Shown: positions 8,134 through 16,935 of the stretch, in pieces
How positions within the stretch are numbered: position 1 is the stretch's first letter
Layout of the letters: the number at the start of each line of letters is the position of its first letter
Origin: Gelidibacter japonicus
GTDB taxonomy: Bacteria; Bacteroidota; Bacteroidia; Flavobacteriales; Flavobacteriaceae
Reading direction: 5' to 3'
Length of the DNA: 64,000 nt
Assembly: GCF_010725055.1 (NCBI RefSeq)
Contig: NZ_BJKB01000005.1
Location: 62,001 to 126,000 of the forward strand
Notes under the pieces: model-generated
Told to the model about the DNA's origin: nothing
The model's input: the letters and a program-made list of their open reading frames with translations, nothing else
The model's database searches: none
Made by a program: the position numbers and the translations under genes

Positions 8134-9924
8134 TTAAGCCTCACAACTCGCACAATCCTTTTTCTGTGCAAACTTCTGGGCAGCATTCATACTGTGTTGG
8201 TAATAAAGCGATTTCAATCCCAATTTCCATGCGGTCACATGAATTTTATTGATCTCTTTCACCGGCATTTCAGGATGCACAATAATATTCACTGATTGGC
8301 CTTGATCAATATGATTCTGACGGTTGGCCGCTTGATAGATCAAATCCAATTGGTCAATTTCGGAATAGGTTTTAAACACATCCTTTTCGTGCTGAGTTAA
8401 AAAATCAAGATGCTGTACGGAACCATCGTTGTTACGGATATCTCTCCAAACCTCTGGATTATTTTGACCTTTTTCTTCCAACAAGGCCTCCAAATATGAA
8501 TTTTTGATTGTTGTTTTCACCTTTGCAATGTCCTTCACATACACATTGGACCAGATTGGTTCAATACCTTGCGATACTTGGCCCAAGATAAAGGCGGACG
8601 AGGTGGTTGGTGCAATCGCATTCAAGGTCGCATTACGTCGGCCGTAGCCTTTAAGAATTTCTGGCTCTCCAAATTTCTCCGCCAATTCCTCAGAAGCTTT
8701 ATACGATTTTTCTTGAATCAGCTTAAAGATCTCGCTGTTCAAATTGTAGGCTTCTTGGCTATTAAGAGGCAGCATTTTTGACTGTAACAGTGAATGCCAA
8801 CCCAAGACCCCAAGTCCCAAAGCACGATTATCCTTGGCAAAATTATAGGCACGTTCCATAAAAAGGAAGGTCTGTTTATCTTCTCTACTTTCAGAATCGC
8901 GATAGGCTTCCAATTTCTCAACAAACTCAGTAATGACAGCATCCAGGAAATAGACCATAGTCTCCACTGCATCGGTATCCTTCCATTTGTCATAATGCAA
9001 TAAATTCACTGAAGAAAGCACGCACACAAACGACCAATCGTCATTGGACGGTAGCATAATCTCCGTACACAGGTTACTCGCGTAAATAGGAAGTTTTTTA
9101 TCCTTATAAACATCGGCAGCCGAATTATTGGCATTGTCCTTAAAGAAAATGTATGGGTAGCCCATTTCACCCCTTCTTTGAAGCACTTTTGCCCAAATAG
9201 AGCGCTTTGCCTCATCGCCGGCAATCATTTCCTCCATCCATTGGTTGGTTACGGTAACGCCGTGGGTCAATTCCTGAATAGGATTTCCTTCAGTACCGAT
9301 CTCCAAAAACTCCATAATGTCCGGATGTTCCACAGGTAAATACGGAGAGAAACGACCACGTCTCACCGAACCTTGGCTCACCACATCCACCATAGATTCA
9401 AACAACTGCATGATATGGACCGCTCCAGATGCTTGTCCGTTATTTTTTACCTCTGCCCCACGATGACGGATTTTCCCGAAATAACCTGAGGTTCCGCCAC
9501 CAAGTTTAGACATCATCCCTACTTCAGATTGGGTATAAAGAATATTGCCCATATCGTCATCAATATGCGACCCAAAACAGCTGATTGGAAGACCTCTTTT
9601 CTTACCGAAATTGGACCATACCGGTGATGCCAAAGAGAAAAACCCTTCAGACATATAATTGAAAAATTTATCGGAGTACCCTGGGATATCCAAGATTTGT
9701 TCTGCTCTATCGGCTATTTCACGAATACGTTCCTCGGCGGTCGTACCTGGCGTTAGATAGCCTGAAGCTAAAAAGTTACGACTGTGTTCATTAAGCCATT
9801 CAAAACCTTGTGTTTTTATTTCTCCAGTTTTTTGGAGCGCTTCTTTTCGAGCGTTTACAAGGTGGTCGGTTTCTGAAATTGATTTGGAGGTTTGTACGTT
9901 GAGGGTTTGGTTTAGATTGTTCAT
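8134..9924 (-). CDS. nrdA: Class I ribonucleoside-diphosphate reductase, catalytic (alpha) subunit, without ATP-cone
   Basis: Reduces ribonucleoside diphosphates to deoxy forms for DNA synthesis. At 596 aa it is much shorter than E. coli NrdA (761 aa) because it starts directly at the core and has no N-terminal ATP-cone. Active-site residues are present: Cys116 in PISCFGSH, Cys286 and Glu288 in NLCTEIM, and Cys301 in FVCVLSS. The radical-transfer pair is Tyr574-Tyr575 (LYYQHS), and the C-terminal redox pair is Cys591/Cys594 (CASC). The start follows the nrdB stop codon with no gap, so the two are co-translated. Overall activity control must come from the cone on NrdB. A strong intrinsic terminator follows. 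Confidence 0.95.
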   Translation of the reverse strand: MNNLNQTLNVQTSKSISETDHLVNARKEALQKTGEIKTQGFEWLNEHSRNFLASGYLTPGTTAEERIREIADRAEQILDIPGYSDKFFNYMSEGFFSLASPVWSNFGKKRGLPISCFGSHIDDDMGNILYTQSEVGMMSKLGGGTSGYFGKIRHRGAEVKNNGQASGAVHIMQLFESMVDVVSQGSVRRGRFSPYLPVEHPDIMEFLEIGTEGNPIQELTHGVTVTNQWMEEMIAGDEAKRSIWAKVLQRRGEMGYPYIFFKDNANNSAADVYKDKKLPIYASNLCTEIMLPSNDDWSFVCVLSSVNLLHYDKWKDTDAVETMVYFLDAVITEFVEKLEAYRDSESREDKQTFLFMERAYNFAKDNRALGLGVLGWHSLLQSKMLPLNSQEAYNLNSEIFKLIQEKSYKASEELAEKFGEPEILKGYGRRNATLNAIAPTTSSAFILGQVSQGIEPIWSNVYVKDIAKVKTTIKNSYLEALLEEKGQNNPEVWRDIRNNDGSVQHLDFLTQHEKDVFKTYSEIDQLDLIYQAANRQNHIDQGQSVNIIVHPEMPVKEINKIHVTAWKLGLKSLYYQHSMNAAQKFAQKKDCASCEA

Positions 9925-11199
9925 TTAAAAAAGGTCATCACTGGTTATACTTTGAGTTCTTTTACTGTAATTGATAGAGCGTTTCACGAAGAAGTCGCCA
10001 TGCTTGGTTCCGATGATCTCGTCATCAAACCATTCCGTTTGGGCTATGAGGCTTTCGTCTATCTCAAATATTTTTTCTATCCCTATGCTCTCAAGGGAAT
10101 TGTTGAATCGGTTCTTTATAAATTCATTGACTACGGCCTTAGGCAGGAAATCCAATTCGCCTTCTTCAAAAATCCAGTCCACAATTCTGCTTTCTGACGC
10201 AAAGGCCTCTCTACATACTTCCTGGATCATGCTGTTATAGTTCTCATCAAACCACTCTGGATTTTCTTCCTTGATTATTTTGATGATATCAATCCCAAAA
10301 TCACCGTGGATCTGCTCCTCCTTCGAGGTGGCCTCCACAACGTTTGATATTCCCTTTAGCATATTTTTATGCTTATTAAAGGCCATAATGATCAAGAATT
10401 GAGAGAATAATGAGACATGTTCAATAAATAACGAGAACAACAAAATCGATTCTGCATATTCCTTATTGTCTTCACTTTTAGCGTTCTTAAGAGCGGTTTC
10501 CAAATATTGGACCCTCATCATAATGGCGGGCTTTTTCTTGAGGTCCTTAAATTCTTCATTAAGACCCAATATTTCCAATAAATGTGAATACGCATCGTGA
10601 TGGCGTACCTCGCTTTCCGCAAAAGTGGCGCCTACAGAACCAATTTCTGGTTTCGGCATCCGGTGATAGATATCACCCCAGAAAGTCTTGACGGCAACCT
10701 CAATTTGAGAAATGGCCAGCATGGTATTTTTAATGGCACTGCGCTCCACTTCCGTGAGACGGGTTTTAAAATCCTGGATGTCGCTGGTAAAGTTGAATTC
10801 GGTATGGATCCAATACGAATGACGGATGGCCGGCACGTATTCGTAAAGTGCTGGATATTCGTAGGGCTTCAAATTGATACGCTTTTCAAAGATGTTCAAT
10901 TTACGCCTTTGGGTCTGCTGATTTCGGTAAAGAATGTATCCTTTTGCCACATCAAAAAAGCCACTTTCCATCAATTTCGTTTCCACGAAATCCTGAACCT
11001 CCTCAACGGTTGGGATATAGTTTCCATCCTGTCCTTTCCTGTCTAAAAGGGCTTCATAAACCTTCTCAGATATGCGTTGCGCATCTTCCGGCCCTCCATG
11101 ATTTGCGGCGGTCATCGCCTTCAATATCGCATCAGTAATCTTCTGTAAATGAAAGGGTTTTGTGGTAAAATCCCTTTTAATCACCTGGGTAATCTCCAT
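9925..11199 (-). CDS. nrdB: Class I ribonucleotide reductase radical-generating (beta) subunit with N-terminal ATP-cone
   Basis: Dimetal subunit that makes the radical needed by NrdA (424 aa; a plain NrdB is about 320-375 aa). The extra N-terminal 95 or so residues are an ATP-cone: VIKRD, FHLQKITDAILKAM, ISEKVYEALL, IPTVEEVQDFVETKLMESG and GYILYRNQQ. The ferritin-like core keeps E197-x2-H200, the Tyr204 position equivalent to Tyr122 of E. coli, Glu260 in SLFIEH and E295-x2-H298. The ATP-cone normally sits on NrdA. Its move to NrdB has been characterised in the flavobacterium Leeuwenhoekiella blandensis, where it switches the oligomeric state of the small subunit. Whether the metal is Fe or Mn cannot be read. 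nrdA follows immediately. Confidence 0.95.
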   Translation of the reverse strand: MEITQVIKRDFTTKPFHLQKITDAILKAMTAANHGGPEDAQRISEKVYEALLDRKGQDGNYIPTVEEVQDFVETKLMESGFFDVAKGYILYRNQQTQRRKLNIFEKRINLKPYEYPALYEYVPAIRHSYWIHTEFNFTSDIQDFKTRLTEVERSAIKNTMLAISQIEVAVKTFWGDIYHRMPKPEIGSVGATFAESEVRHHDAYSHLLEILGLNEEFKDLKKKPAIMMRVQYLETALKNAKSEDNKEYAESILLFSLFIEHVSLFSQFLIIMAFNKHKNMLKGISNVVEATSKEEQIHGDFGIDIIKIIKEENPEWFDENYNSMIQEVCREAFASESRIVDWIFEEGELDFLPKAVVNEFIKNRFNNSLESIGIEKIFEIDESLIAQTEWFDDEIIGTKHGDFFVKRSINYSKRTQSITSDDLF

Positions 11200-11280
11200 A
11201 CAAATAAGTGCTAAAAATTAGAAAAATTTCTTGAGGTGTAAAGATGTCGATTTTAAATATGACTTTTTGATGGTGCCCAA

Positions 11281-11308
11281 AATTGTTGTCAAATGGTTAT
11301 CAACAATT
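11281..11308. promoter_or_regulatory. 28-bp inverted repeat upstream of nrdB (possible operator)
   Basis: Perfect 8-bp arms AATTGTTG (11281-11288) and CAACAATT (11301-11308) around a 12-nt centre, 82 bp before the nrdB start codon. It does not resemble the NrdR box. The right part includes TTATCAACA, close to but not matching a DnaA box. No -7 element could be placed with confidence, so the function is open. Confidence 0.4.
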
Positions 11309-11490
11309 GCACAAAAGTGAGTGGATTTCAGAAGGATCCAAACGGGTAGTTTACTGAGGACCACCACCCCAGAAATAAAAGTCATGGCCAATAGAAAATC
11401 AACCAGCTAAATTTTGAATAAGTAGTTTCATATCTCATTTAAAACGGACCAAAAAAAGAAAATGTAGAGTTTGTTCTGCTCTGTAAAAGC

Positions 11491-12483
11491 TTAAGACTTC
11501 CTTTTAAGGCGATTGCGCAAGAGACAAAGCACACCAACTTCCTCCTTGGAAAGGTTTTCGGCATCTTTGAGCAAGGCCTGGATTTCTTTTTCAAAATAAT
11601 GCAACGTTCGACCCTCTATATAGTCGTCGATAATACGCGGATCGATGTAGGAACTACGGGCAACGGCTGGTGTATTGCCCAACCGTTCTGAAACTTGGTT
11701 GACGGCCTCCTTAATGTTTTTATCCAATAATTTCTGATCATCTTTTTTCACCACGCCCAATTCGTCCAAAGCAATGGCCGCAATCATGGTACCGGCCCAA
11801 GTGCGAAAGTCTTTGGCCGAAAAATCCTCTCCCATGACCTCTCGAATATAGGTGTTGAGGTCGTCACTTTTGACGTCCACAATCGTACCATCGTCATCCA
11901 AGTATTTAAAGATCTCATACCCGGGCATGTCGTCAATGGCTTTGACTATTTTGGCAAGTTTTTTATCCACCACGTGTTTCTCCTGTTCCTTTCCCGACTT
12001 TCCCGTGTAGGAAAAAATAAGTTCATCGCCATTTATTGTTAAATGTTTGTGCCGAATGGTGGTAAGGCCGTACGACTGGTTTTCTTTGGCGTAAACCTCA
12101 CTGCCCGGTCTGAAAAATGCGGACTCCATCAGTCGGAGCATGGTGGCCAAAACTTTTTCGCGGGAGAGTTTTCTCTGTCTCAGATGCTGTCCGGTCACCC
12201 GTCTCATGTGCTCCAACTGGTCGGCAAAAGCAATAATCCGATCAAATTTTTTGGCATTTTGATGTTCAACATAATCGGGATGATAGATGTACTGTTTTCG
12301 GTCCTTGTCATCCCGTCCAGTCACCAGCAAATCGGCCTTAGGATTTTCATTGATTTCCACCTCGGTCCATGCGGGTGGAATGACCAAGGATTTGATCCAA
12401 TTCCGGATCTTCTCATCTTTGATGGTAGCACCGTTTTCGTTGCGATAGGTGAAGCCTTTACCATGCTTTTTTCTGTAGTACAT
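11491..12483 (-). CDS. DNA topoisomerase IB (eukaryotic/poxvirus type)
   Basis: Relaxes supercoils of both signs by nicking one strand through a 3'-phosphotyrosine. 330 aa, the size of the bacterial and poxviral minimal enzymes. I start at the ATG at 12483 (MYYRKKHGKGFTYRNENG), which begins the conserved N-terminal domain; an extension to 12687 is hydrophobic and not family-like. Visible features are IPPAWTEVEI, GRDDKDRKQYIYHP, the catalytic-domain pieces IRHKHLTI and FSYTGKSGKE, the arginine in DFRTWAGT, and nucleophile Tyr279 in ARSSYIDPRII. It is a monocistronic gene divergent from the sulfatase. Its role beside gyrase is not obvious from context. Confidence 0.93.
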   Translation of the reverse strand: MYYRKKHGKGFTYRNENGATIKDEKIRNWIKSLVIPPAWTEVEINENPKADLLVTGRDDKDRKQYIYHPDYVEHQNAKKFDRIIAFADQLEHMRRVTGQHLRQRKLSREKVLATMLRLMESAFFRPGSEVYAKENQSYGLTTIRHKHLTINGDELIFSYTGKSGKEQEKHVVDKKLAKIVKAIDDMPGYEIFKYLDDDGTIVDVKSDDLNTYIREVMGEDFSAKDFRTWAGTMIAAIALDELGVVKKDDQKLLDKNIKEAVNQVSERLGNTPAVARSSYIDPRIIDDYIEGRTLHYFEKEIQALLKDAENLSKEEVGVLCLLRNRLKRKS

Positions 12484-12707
12484 GTTATAATTTTGAATTA
12501 AAATTAATATAAAATGTGGTTGTTTCCCGTAAATAATGTAACGCATAAGCGTTTTATTCCCGTACTGAACAGGCAAGGCCAGCGACTCTAATGCATTAAA
12601 TTTGAGTAAGATAAAAAGTAGTTCACAGAGCCAAGACATCTTTAAAACCTTCATTTTGCAACAGAAAGTTGATGTGGGCCGCCCCATTTTGTTTAGCTTA
12701 GTCCATT

Positions 12708-12738
12708 TTTGTGAAGAGGCGTAAAAACCTTAATTTTG
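12708..12738 (+). promoter_or_regulatory. Promoter of the sulfatase gene
   Basis: TTTTTG ending at 12711 as the -33 element, a 19-nt spacer, then TAATTTTG at 12731-12738 as a perfect -7 element. This is the best full match to the Bacteroidetes housekeeping promoter in the window. Transcription would start near 12745, about 50 nt before the ATG. Confidence 0.75.
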
Positions 12739-12794
12739 GTAGCACCTTTTTTACAGGATTACAGATCATCTTTCGCTAACTTAAATTTCGCACC

Positions 12795-14330
12795 ATGCGC
12801 AGCATTTCCCCTCTCTTTGTATTGTTTTTGTTATTTTGTTTGGGATTTCAATGTTGTGGCGTCAAAAAATCGGAGCCTGCTACCCCACCCAATATTATTC
12901 TGTTTTTAATTGACGATATGGGTCTGATGGATACCTCGGTCCCTTTTTTGACCGATGCTGCCGGCCAGCCAAAAGCCTATCCTTTAAACGATTTTTACAT
13001 GACTCCAAACATGGAAAAATTGGCTACACAAGGTATTCGGTTTACGAATTTTTATGCACATTCGGTCTGTTCGCCATCACGGACCTCGATACTGACGGGA
13101 CAAAATTCGGCACGGCACGGAGTGACCAACTGGATCCGTTCAGAGTCTGATAATCGCACTGCTTATGGGCCCTCGGCGTGGAACTGGAAAGGCTTGACCA
13201 AGGCATCTTTGACCCTTCCCAAACTCTTGCAAGCACGCGGTTATAAAACCATTCACGTGGGCAAAGCACATTTTGGACCTTTTGACAGTGAAGGCGAAGA
13301 TCCACTAAACCTTGGATTTGACGTCAATATTGCCGGCAGTTCCATTGGACAACCTGGCAGCTATTTGGGTACCGAAGGCTTTGGCCATACTGGCGGTAAT
13401 AAAAGCAGGGCCGTTCCGGGACTTGAAAAATACCACGGACAGGACATTTTCCTGACCGAGGCTTTGACCTTAGAAGCCAACGCGGCTATCACGGCGGCCC
13501 ATAAGGAGAGGCGTCCATTTTTTCTGAACATGTCCCATTATGCGGTACACGCACCGTTTTATTCGGATGCCCGATTTGCCGCCCACTATAAAAATTCGGC
13601 GTATTCAGATCAGACTCAAGCTTATGCCACGCTGATTGAAGGAATGGACAAATCGTTGGGCGATATCATGCAACACATTAAAGATTTAGGTCTTGGTGAA
13701 AACACGCTCATCCTGTTTTTGGGTGATAACGGCTCGGATGCGCCACTGCCCATCATGAACGATTACAGCAGCGCTTCCCCTTTGAAAGGAAAAAAAGGCA
13801 ACCATTGGGAAGGCGGTATGCGGGTACCGTTTATAGCAGCCTGGGCGACTCCCGATGTCAAGAACAAAAACCAACAATTACTGCCCATTTCCCAAGGAGC
13901 GGTACAAATTCAATTGGGAACCATATTGGATATTTTTCCGACCATTAATCGCATGGCCGGAGTGCAAACGCCACCCGCCTATCCACTTGACGGTTTTGAT
14001 CTGCATCAGCAATTTTCTGGAAAGTACAACCAAAATCGGGACCTGATGTTTTTGAACCATTTCCCCCATGGCGACCATAGGAGCAATTATTTCACGAGTT
14101 TGGTCCAAGCAGACTGGAAATTGGTTTACCATTACCATCCCGAAAGCAATCAGCCCAGCTACGAACTTTTTCACTTAAAGGACGATCCGTTTGAAAGCAA
14201 AAATTTAGCGGACACCCAGCCAGAACGCCTCAAAGCCATGATGCAGGCCTTAACAAACGAACTGGCCGACAAACAGGCCCTTTTCCCCGAAAAAGATAAA
14301 CATCCTTTAAAATTGATCATCCCAAAATAA
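12795..14330 (+). CDS. Sulfatase (S1 family, formylglycine-dependent), exported
   Basis: Hydrolyses sulfate esters, most often of sulfated polysaccharides in marine Bacteroidetes (511 aa). The N-terminus is a signal peptide ending in FQCCGVKK; Cys20/21 could be lipidated but the lipobox is not standard. Metal ligands Asp40-Asp41 lie in FLIDDMG. The modified cysteine is Cys92 in the motif C-S-P-S-R (VCSPSRTSILTG), which needs a formylglycine-generating enzyme or anSME encoded elsewhere. Later conserved parts are HVGKAHFG, FFLNMSHYAVHAPF, LFLGDNGSDAP and KKGNHWEGGMRVPF. The target sugar is unknown; no polysaccharide-lyase or SusD gene is adjacent. Confidence 0.93.
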   Translation: MRSISPLFVLFLLFCLGFQCCGVKKSEPATPPNIILFLIDDMGLMDTSVPFLTDAAGQPKAYPLNDFYMTPNMEKLATQGIRFTNFYAHSVCSPSRTSILTGQNSARHGVTNWIRSESDNRTAYGPSAWNWKGLTKASLTLPKLLQARGYKTIHVGKAHFGPFDSEGEDPLNLGFDVNIAGSSIGQPGSYLGTEGFGHTGGNKSRAVPGLEKYHGQDIFLTEALTLEANAAITAAHKERRPFFLNMSHYAVHAPFYSDARFAAHYKNSAYSDQTQAYATLIEGMDKSLGDIMQHIKDLGLGENTLILFLGDNGSDAPLPIMNDYSSASPLKGKKGNHWEGGMRVPFIAAWATPDVKNKNQQLLPISQGAVQIQLGTILDIFPTINRMAGVQTPPAYPLDGFDLHQQFSGKYNQNRDLMFLNHFPHGDHRSNYFTSLVQADWKLVYHYHPESNQPSYELFHLKDDPFESKNLADTQPERLKAMMQALTNELADKQALFPEKDKHPLKLIIPK

Positions 14331-14548
14331 AACAGATCTTATACAGTTTAGAAAGCTAATGAAGAACGACAACAATAACCCTAAGTTGCCAACCCAAAAA
14401 TCATCAAAAACCAACCTGAAACCCTGGTTAGTCTGCCAAAATTTCAGGAACTAAAAATCTATCCAGCGTAAAAAGACCATAAACACTACCCACAACGGCA
14501 TGCTCGAAACATATCTTCTACTTCAACAATGATTTAATCTTAAGAACC

Positions 14549-14899
14549 TTGGCAAAAACACTTTATACCATTTACGTAATTGAACTTTCAAAACGCGTGT
14601 ATTCTGAAAACACAAAGTTCAGGACTGCCAATCCACAGTTTAATGGGGTATTGCAGTGTTTGTACGTTGGTCAGACCAGCAAAACACCTAAGGAGCGCTT
14701 CCTTCAACATAAAACAGGCTACCGCAATAAAAAAGGCCATAAAATATCTGCTTCTATAGTAGAGAAGTACGGATTGTATTTAAGACCGAGTTTATACACC
14801 CATATCGATCCTTTTCTCACAAGAGCTGAAGCCCTAAAAGCTGAAGAACAGATTGCACTCGAACTACGTCGGGAAGGCTATGCGGTTTGGTTTAACTAA
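14549..14899 (+). CDS. GIY-YIG-like nuclease-fold protein
   Basis: 116 aa. The pattern YTIYVIEL followed about 30 residues later by CLYVGQTSKTPKERFLQHKTG looks like the GIY-YIG nuclease core (YVI ... YVG, then the conserved Arg in the helix). A late Glu in RAEALKAEEQIALELRREG could be the metal ligand. I am sure of the fold family only moderately, and activity is unproven. The best start is a TTG at 14549; the nearest upstream ATG runs into a stop at once. A weak hairpin with a T-run (14911-14934) follows. The gene stands at the left border of the accessory island. Confidence 0.6.
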   Translation: MAKTLYTIYVIELSKRVYSENTKFRTANPQFNGVLQCLYVGQTSKTPKERFLQHKTGYRNKKGHKISASIVEKYGLYLRPSLYTHIDPFLTRAEALKAEEQIALELRREGYAVWFN

Positions 14900-14910
14900 A
14901 TAGAAAACAA

Positions 14911-14936
14911 GTGTTTTGAAAGACACCTTTTTAATA
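14911..14936 (+). terminator. Weak terminator-like hairpin after the GIY-YIG-like gene
   Basis: GTGTTTT pairs with AAGACAC (one G-U pair), followed by five T. The short loop makes it a modest candidate. Confidence 0.35.
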
Positions 14937-14967
14937 ATGCTTTGTAACTCTTGCACAACGTGTTTGT

Positions 14968-15590
14968 GTCGAGTAGGAAAAGGGAGTTTCACCCTTCCCC
15001 TCTCACAGAACCGTACGTGATAGTCTCCCATCATACGGCTCTTCTAATTTAATCCACAAATATAAGCTCATCCTCTCTCAAGTTGGCAAATCGTATTTTA
15101 AATTAGCTAACCCCTTTGCTCCACTCCCATTAAAGGAGCTTCATCACTACTACGAGTTAGTCCGCCACCTTACACTACATTGGTAATCATCTTGCAGTTG
15201 CTCTACTTGATTTTTCCCTTTTGCATTAATGTAAGGCTTCCTGCGTTCCATCCATAAACCCAGATAAAAGTCATGCCCCCTATACGACGGTTGCCGAATA
15301 GCCAGTAAATAGGTTTCCGCTATCCTTGTCCCTGAGAACTCGACTTTTCTCGGTTTTGGCAACATGTTTTGTCTTCTCGACGCATCATCGGAAGGTTCGC
15401 TTTCGCTCATCTCTTTTATCAATACCTGACAGATCAAGTCTGCCTTTTCTTTTCTCGCTTCACACAAACAAATTGCTTTGGATGCATTAGAAAAGTGGTT
15501 TAGAACCAGCTCCTACAAGCAGATTCTGGTGGGTCGGATCCACCATCTTATAAATAGTTACGTGAAGCTTATGCTTCACTCACAGCACAC
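14968..15590 (-). mobile_element. ORF-less group II intron (intron B)
   Basis: A 623-bp group II intron RNA gene without a reverse transcriptase. The 5' end is GTGTGCTGTGAG at 15590. Domain V is at 15008-15041 and is identical to that of intron A. Domain VI and the 3' end CTACTCGAC finish at 14968. The 5' half (15150-15590) aligns with the 5' half of intron A, sharing TTATAAGATGGTGGA and CCGACCCACC, the stretch around 15270-15440, and TAGTAGTGATGAAG. After ACTTG-AGAGGATGA, where intron A starts its ORF, intron B goes almost straight to domain V, so domain IV is empty. It would need splicing and mobility proteins in trans. An open frame at 15150-15467 is intron RNA, not a gene. Confidence 0.85.
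15008..15041 (-). ncRNA. Group II intron domain V (intron B)
   Basis: 34-nt catalytic hairpin with the AGC triad (GAGCCGUAUG at the 5' side), a GAGA tetraloop, a two-nt bulge, and ACGUACGGUUC at the 3' side. Identical to the copy at 15631-15664. Confidence 0.9.
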
Positions 15591-15630
15591 GTCGAGTAGA
15601 CAAGGGGAGTTTCACCCCGAGCCTCTCACA

Positions 15631-15664
15631 GAACCGTACGTGATAGTCTCCCATCATACGGCTC
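15631..15664 (-). ncRNA. Group II intron domain V (intron A)
   Basis: 34-nt hairpin GAGCCGUAUGAUGG-GAGA-CUAUCACGUACGGUUC, with catalytic triad, GNRA loop and bulge all intact. Confidence 0.92.
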
Positions 15665-15684
15665 TTCTTATTCAATTAATGCCT

Positions 15685-16935
15685 TTAATTCGAATAACCA
15701 ATGAACCAATGGTAAAATAAACTCGGGTATTGTTCCCGAACTCTGTTTAACCATTTATAGGCTTTCGTTAGGTTATTCCTATACCGTTTATAGCGATATC
15801 TTGCCCATCTTACCAGTTTTATACGTAATATATAAAACACTTTGGACAAACTATAGCCACGGTATTTACCAAAGTAACGAATCCACCCTCGAAGCTTTGG
15901 GTTCAAGTGATGTGCAATACCAACAATACTGTCGCATCACATTCTTGGGATTTCCATTTTCCTGATCTGTTCAAATATTCGTGTTCTTGACTGGATGCTT
16001 ATTGCACAATCAAATCCCAAAAACAGTTTCTTTGTTTTCTTTGATTTTGAGGTGCGTGGCTGAAAAGTATATCCTAAAAAGTCAAATTTTACCTTTTTAT
16101 ACTTTTGTTGCCTTCTAAAATCCTTACAATATACAATCTTTGTTTTATCTGGATGTAATGTCAATCCACAATACTCCACCCTTTCTTTGATTTTTTGTAG
16201 ATTTTGCTCTGCCTGACTTTGTGTCGAACAATGGATGATAATGTCATCTGCATAACGTACAAATTCAATAGAAGGGTTCAATCTTCCAAGCCAAACATCC
16301 AAGGTGTAATGCAGAAACAAATTGGCTAATAGTGGACTGATCACCCCACCTTGCGGTGTGCCGTTTGTTCTTGCAATAATTTCACCTTTTTGGGTTTGCA
16401 GTGGAGCTTTGAGCCATCTTTCAATGTATCTCAGCACCCACTTTTCTTCCACGTGTTTGCCCAGCGCTTTAAGCAACTTGTTATGGTCGATGTCATCAAA
16501 GAAATTCTTGATATCCAAGTCAATCACCCAATCATATTTCCAACAGTTTTTACGAACCTGATCGAGCGCTTGATGGGCACTACGTTTTGGTCGATAACCA
16601 TAGGATTGTGGATGAAAGATCTTTTCCAGTCTTCCCTCTATTTGATTCTTTATAACCGTTTGAGCTACTCTATCGCTAATGGTAGGGATCCCCAATTTAC
16701 GGATAGAACCGTTCTTCTTAGGGATTTCAACTTGTAGGACTGGTGGTGGGAAATAGCTGCCCGAGGCTAAGCGATTCCAGACTTTGTATAAGTGTCGATG
16801 TCTTTGTAGGTCGTACTGTGACATACTCAGATCATCTACACCTGCACTTTTTCCTTTGCGCCTTACCTGTAGATAAGCTTCCCATACCATTTCTTTGGTA
16901 ATAGGTAATGATTTTGTCTTCTCAAATTGAATCAT
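15685..16935 (-). pseudogene. Group II intron reverse transcriptase/maturase with one in-frame TGA
   Basis: Reverse transcriptase and splicing factor of intron A. Codons 1-332 (15937-16935) encode the RT fingers and palm: GKSAGVDDLS, VEIPKKNGSIRKLGIPT, SYGYRPKRSAHQAL, DLDIKNFFDDIDH, TPQGGVISPLLANLFLHY and the active-site YADD at 228-231. Codon 333 is TGA. The same frame then continues for 83 codons to 15685 with the maturase X domain (LNPKLRGWIRYFGKYRG, PSLFYHWFIGYSN). Total length would be 416 residues, normal for a maturase lacking the HNH endonuclease. No insertion or deletion is needed: one nonsense change explains the break. The RT part could still be made; loss of the X domain should prevent splicing help. 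Confidence 0.88.

Noticed and set aside
11298-11306. DnaA box or replication origin near nrdB
   Set aside because: TTATCAACA has a mismatch at a key position, there is only one, and no dnaA, dnaN or AT-rich unwinding region is nearby.
12484-12687. 68-residue N-terminal extension of topoisomerase IB
   Set aside because: Hydrophobic, not family-like, and AT-rich like the surrounding non-coding DNA; the enzyme core begins at 12483.
15150-15467. 105-aa open frame on the minus strand
   Set aside because: It aligns at DNA level with the RNA domains of the neighbouring group II intron, so it is intron RNA sequence, not a protein gene.
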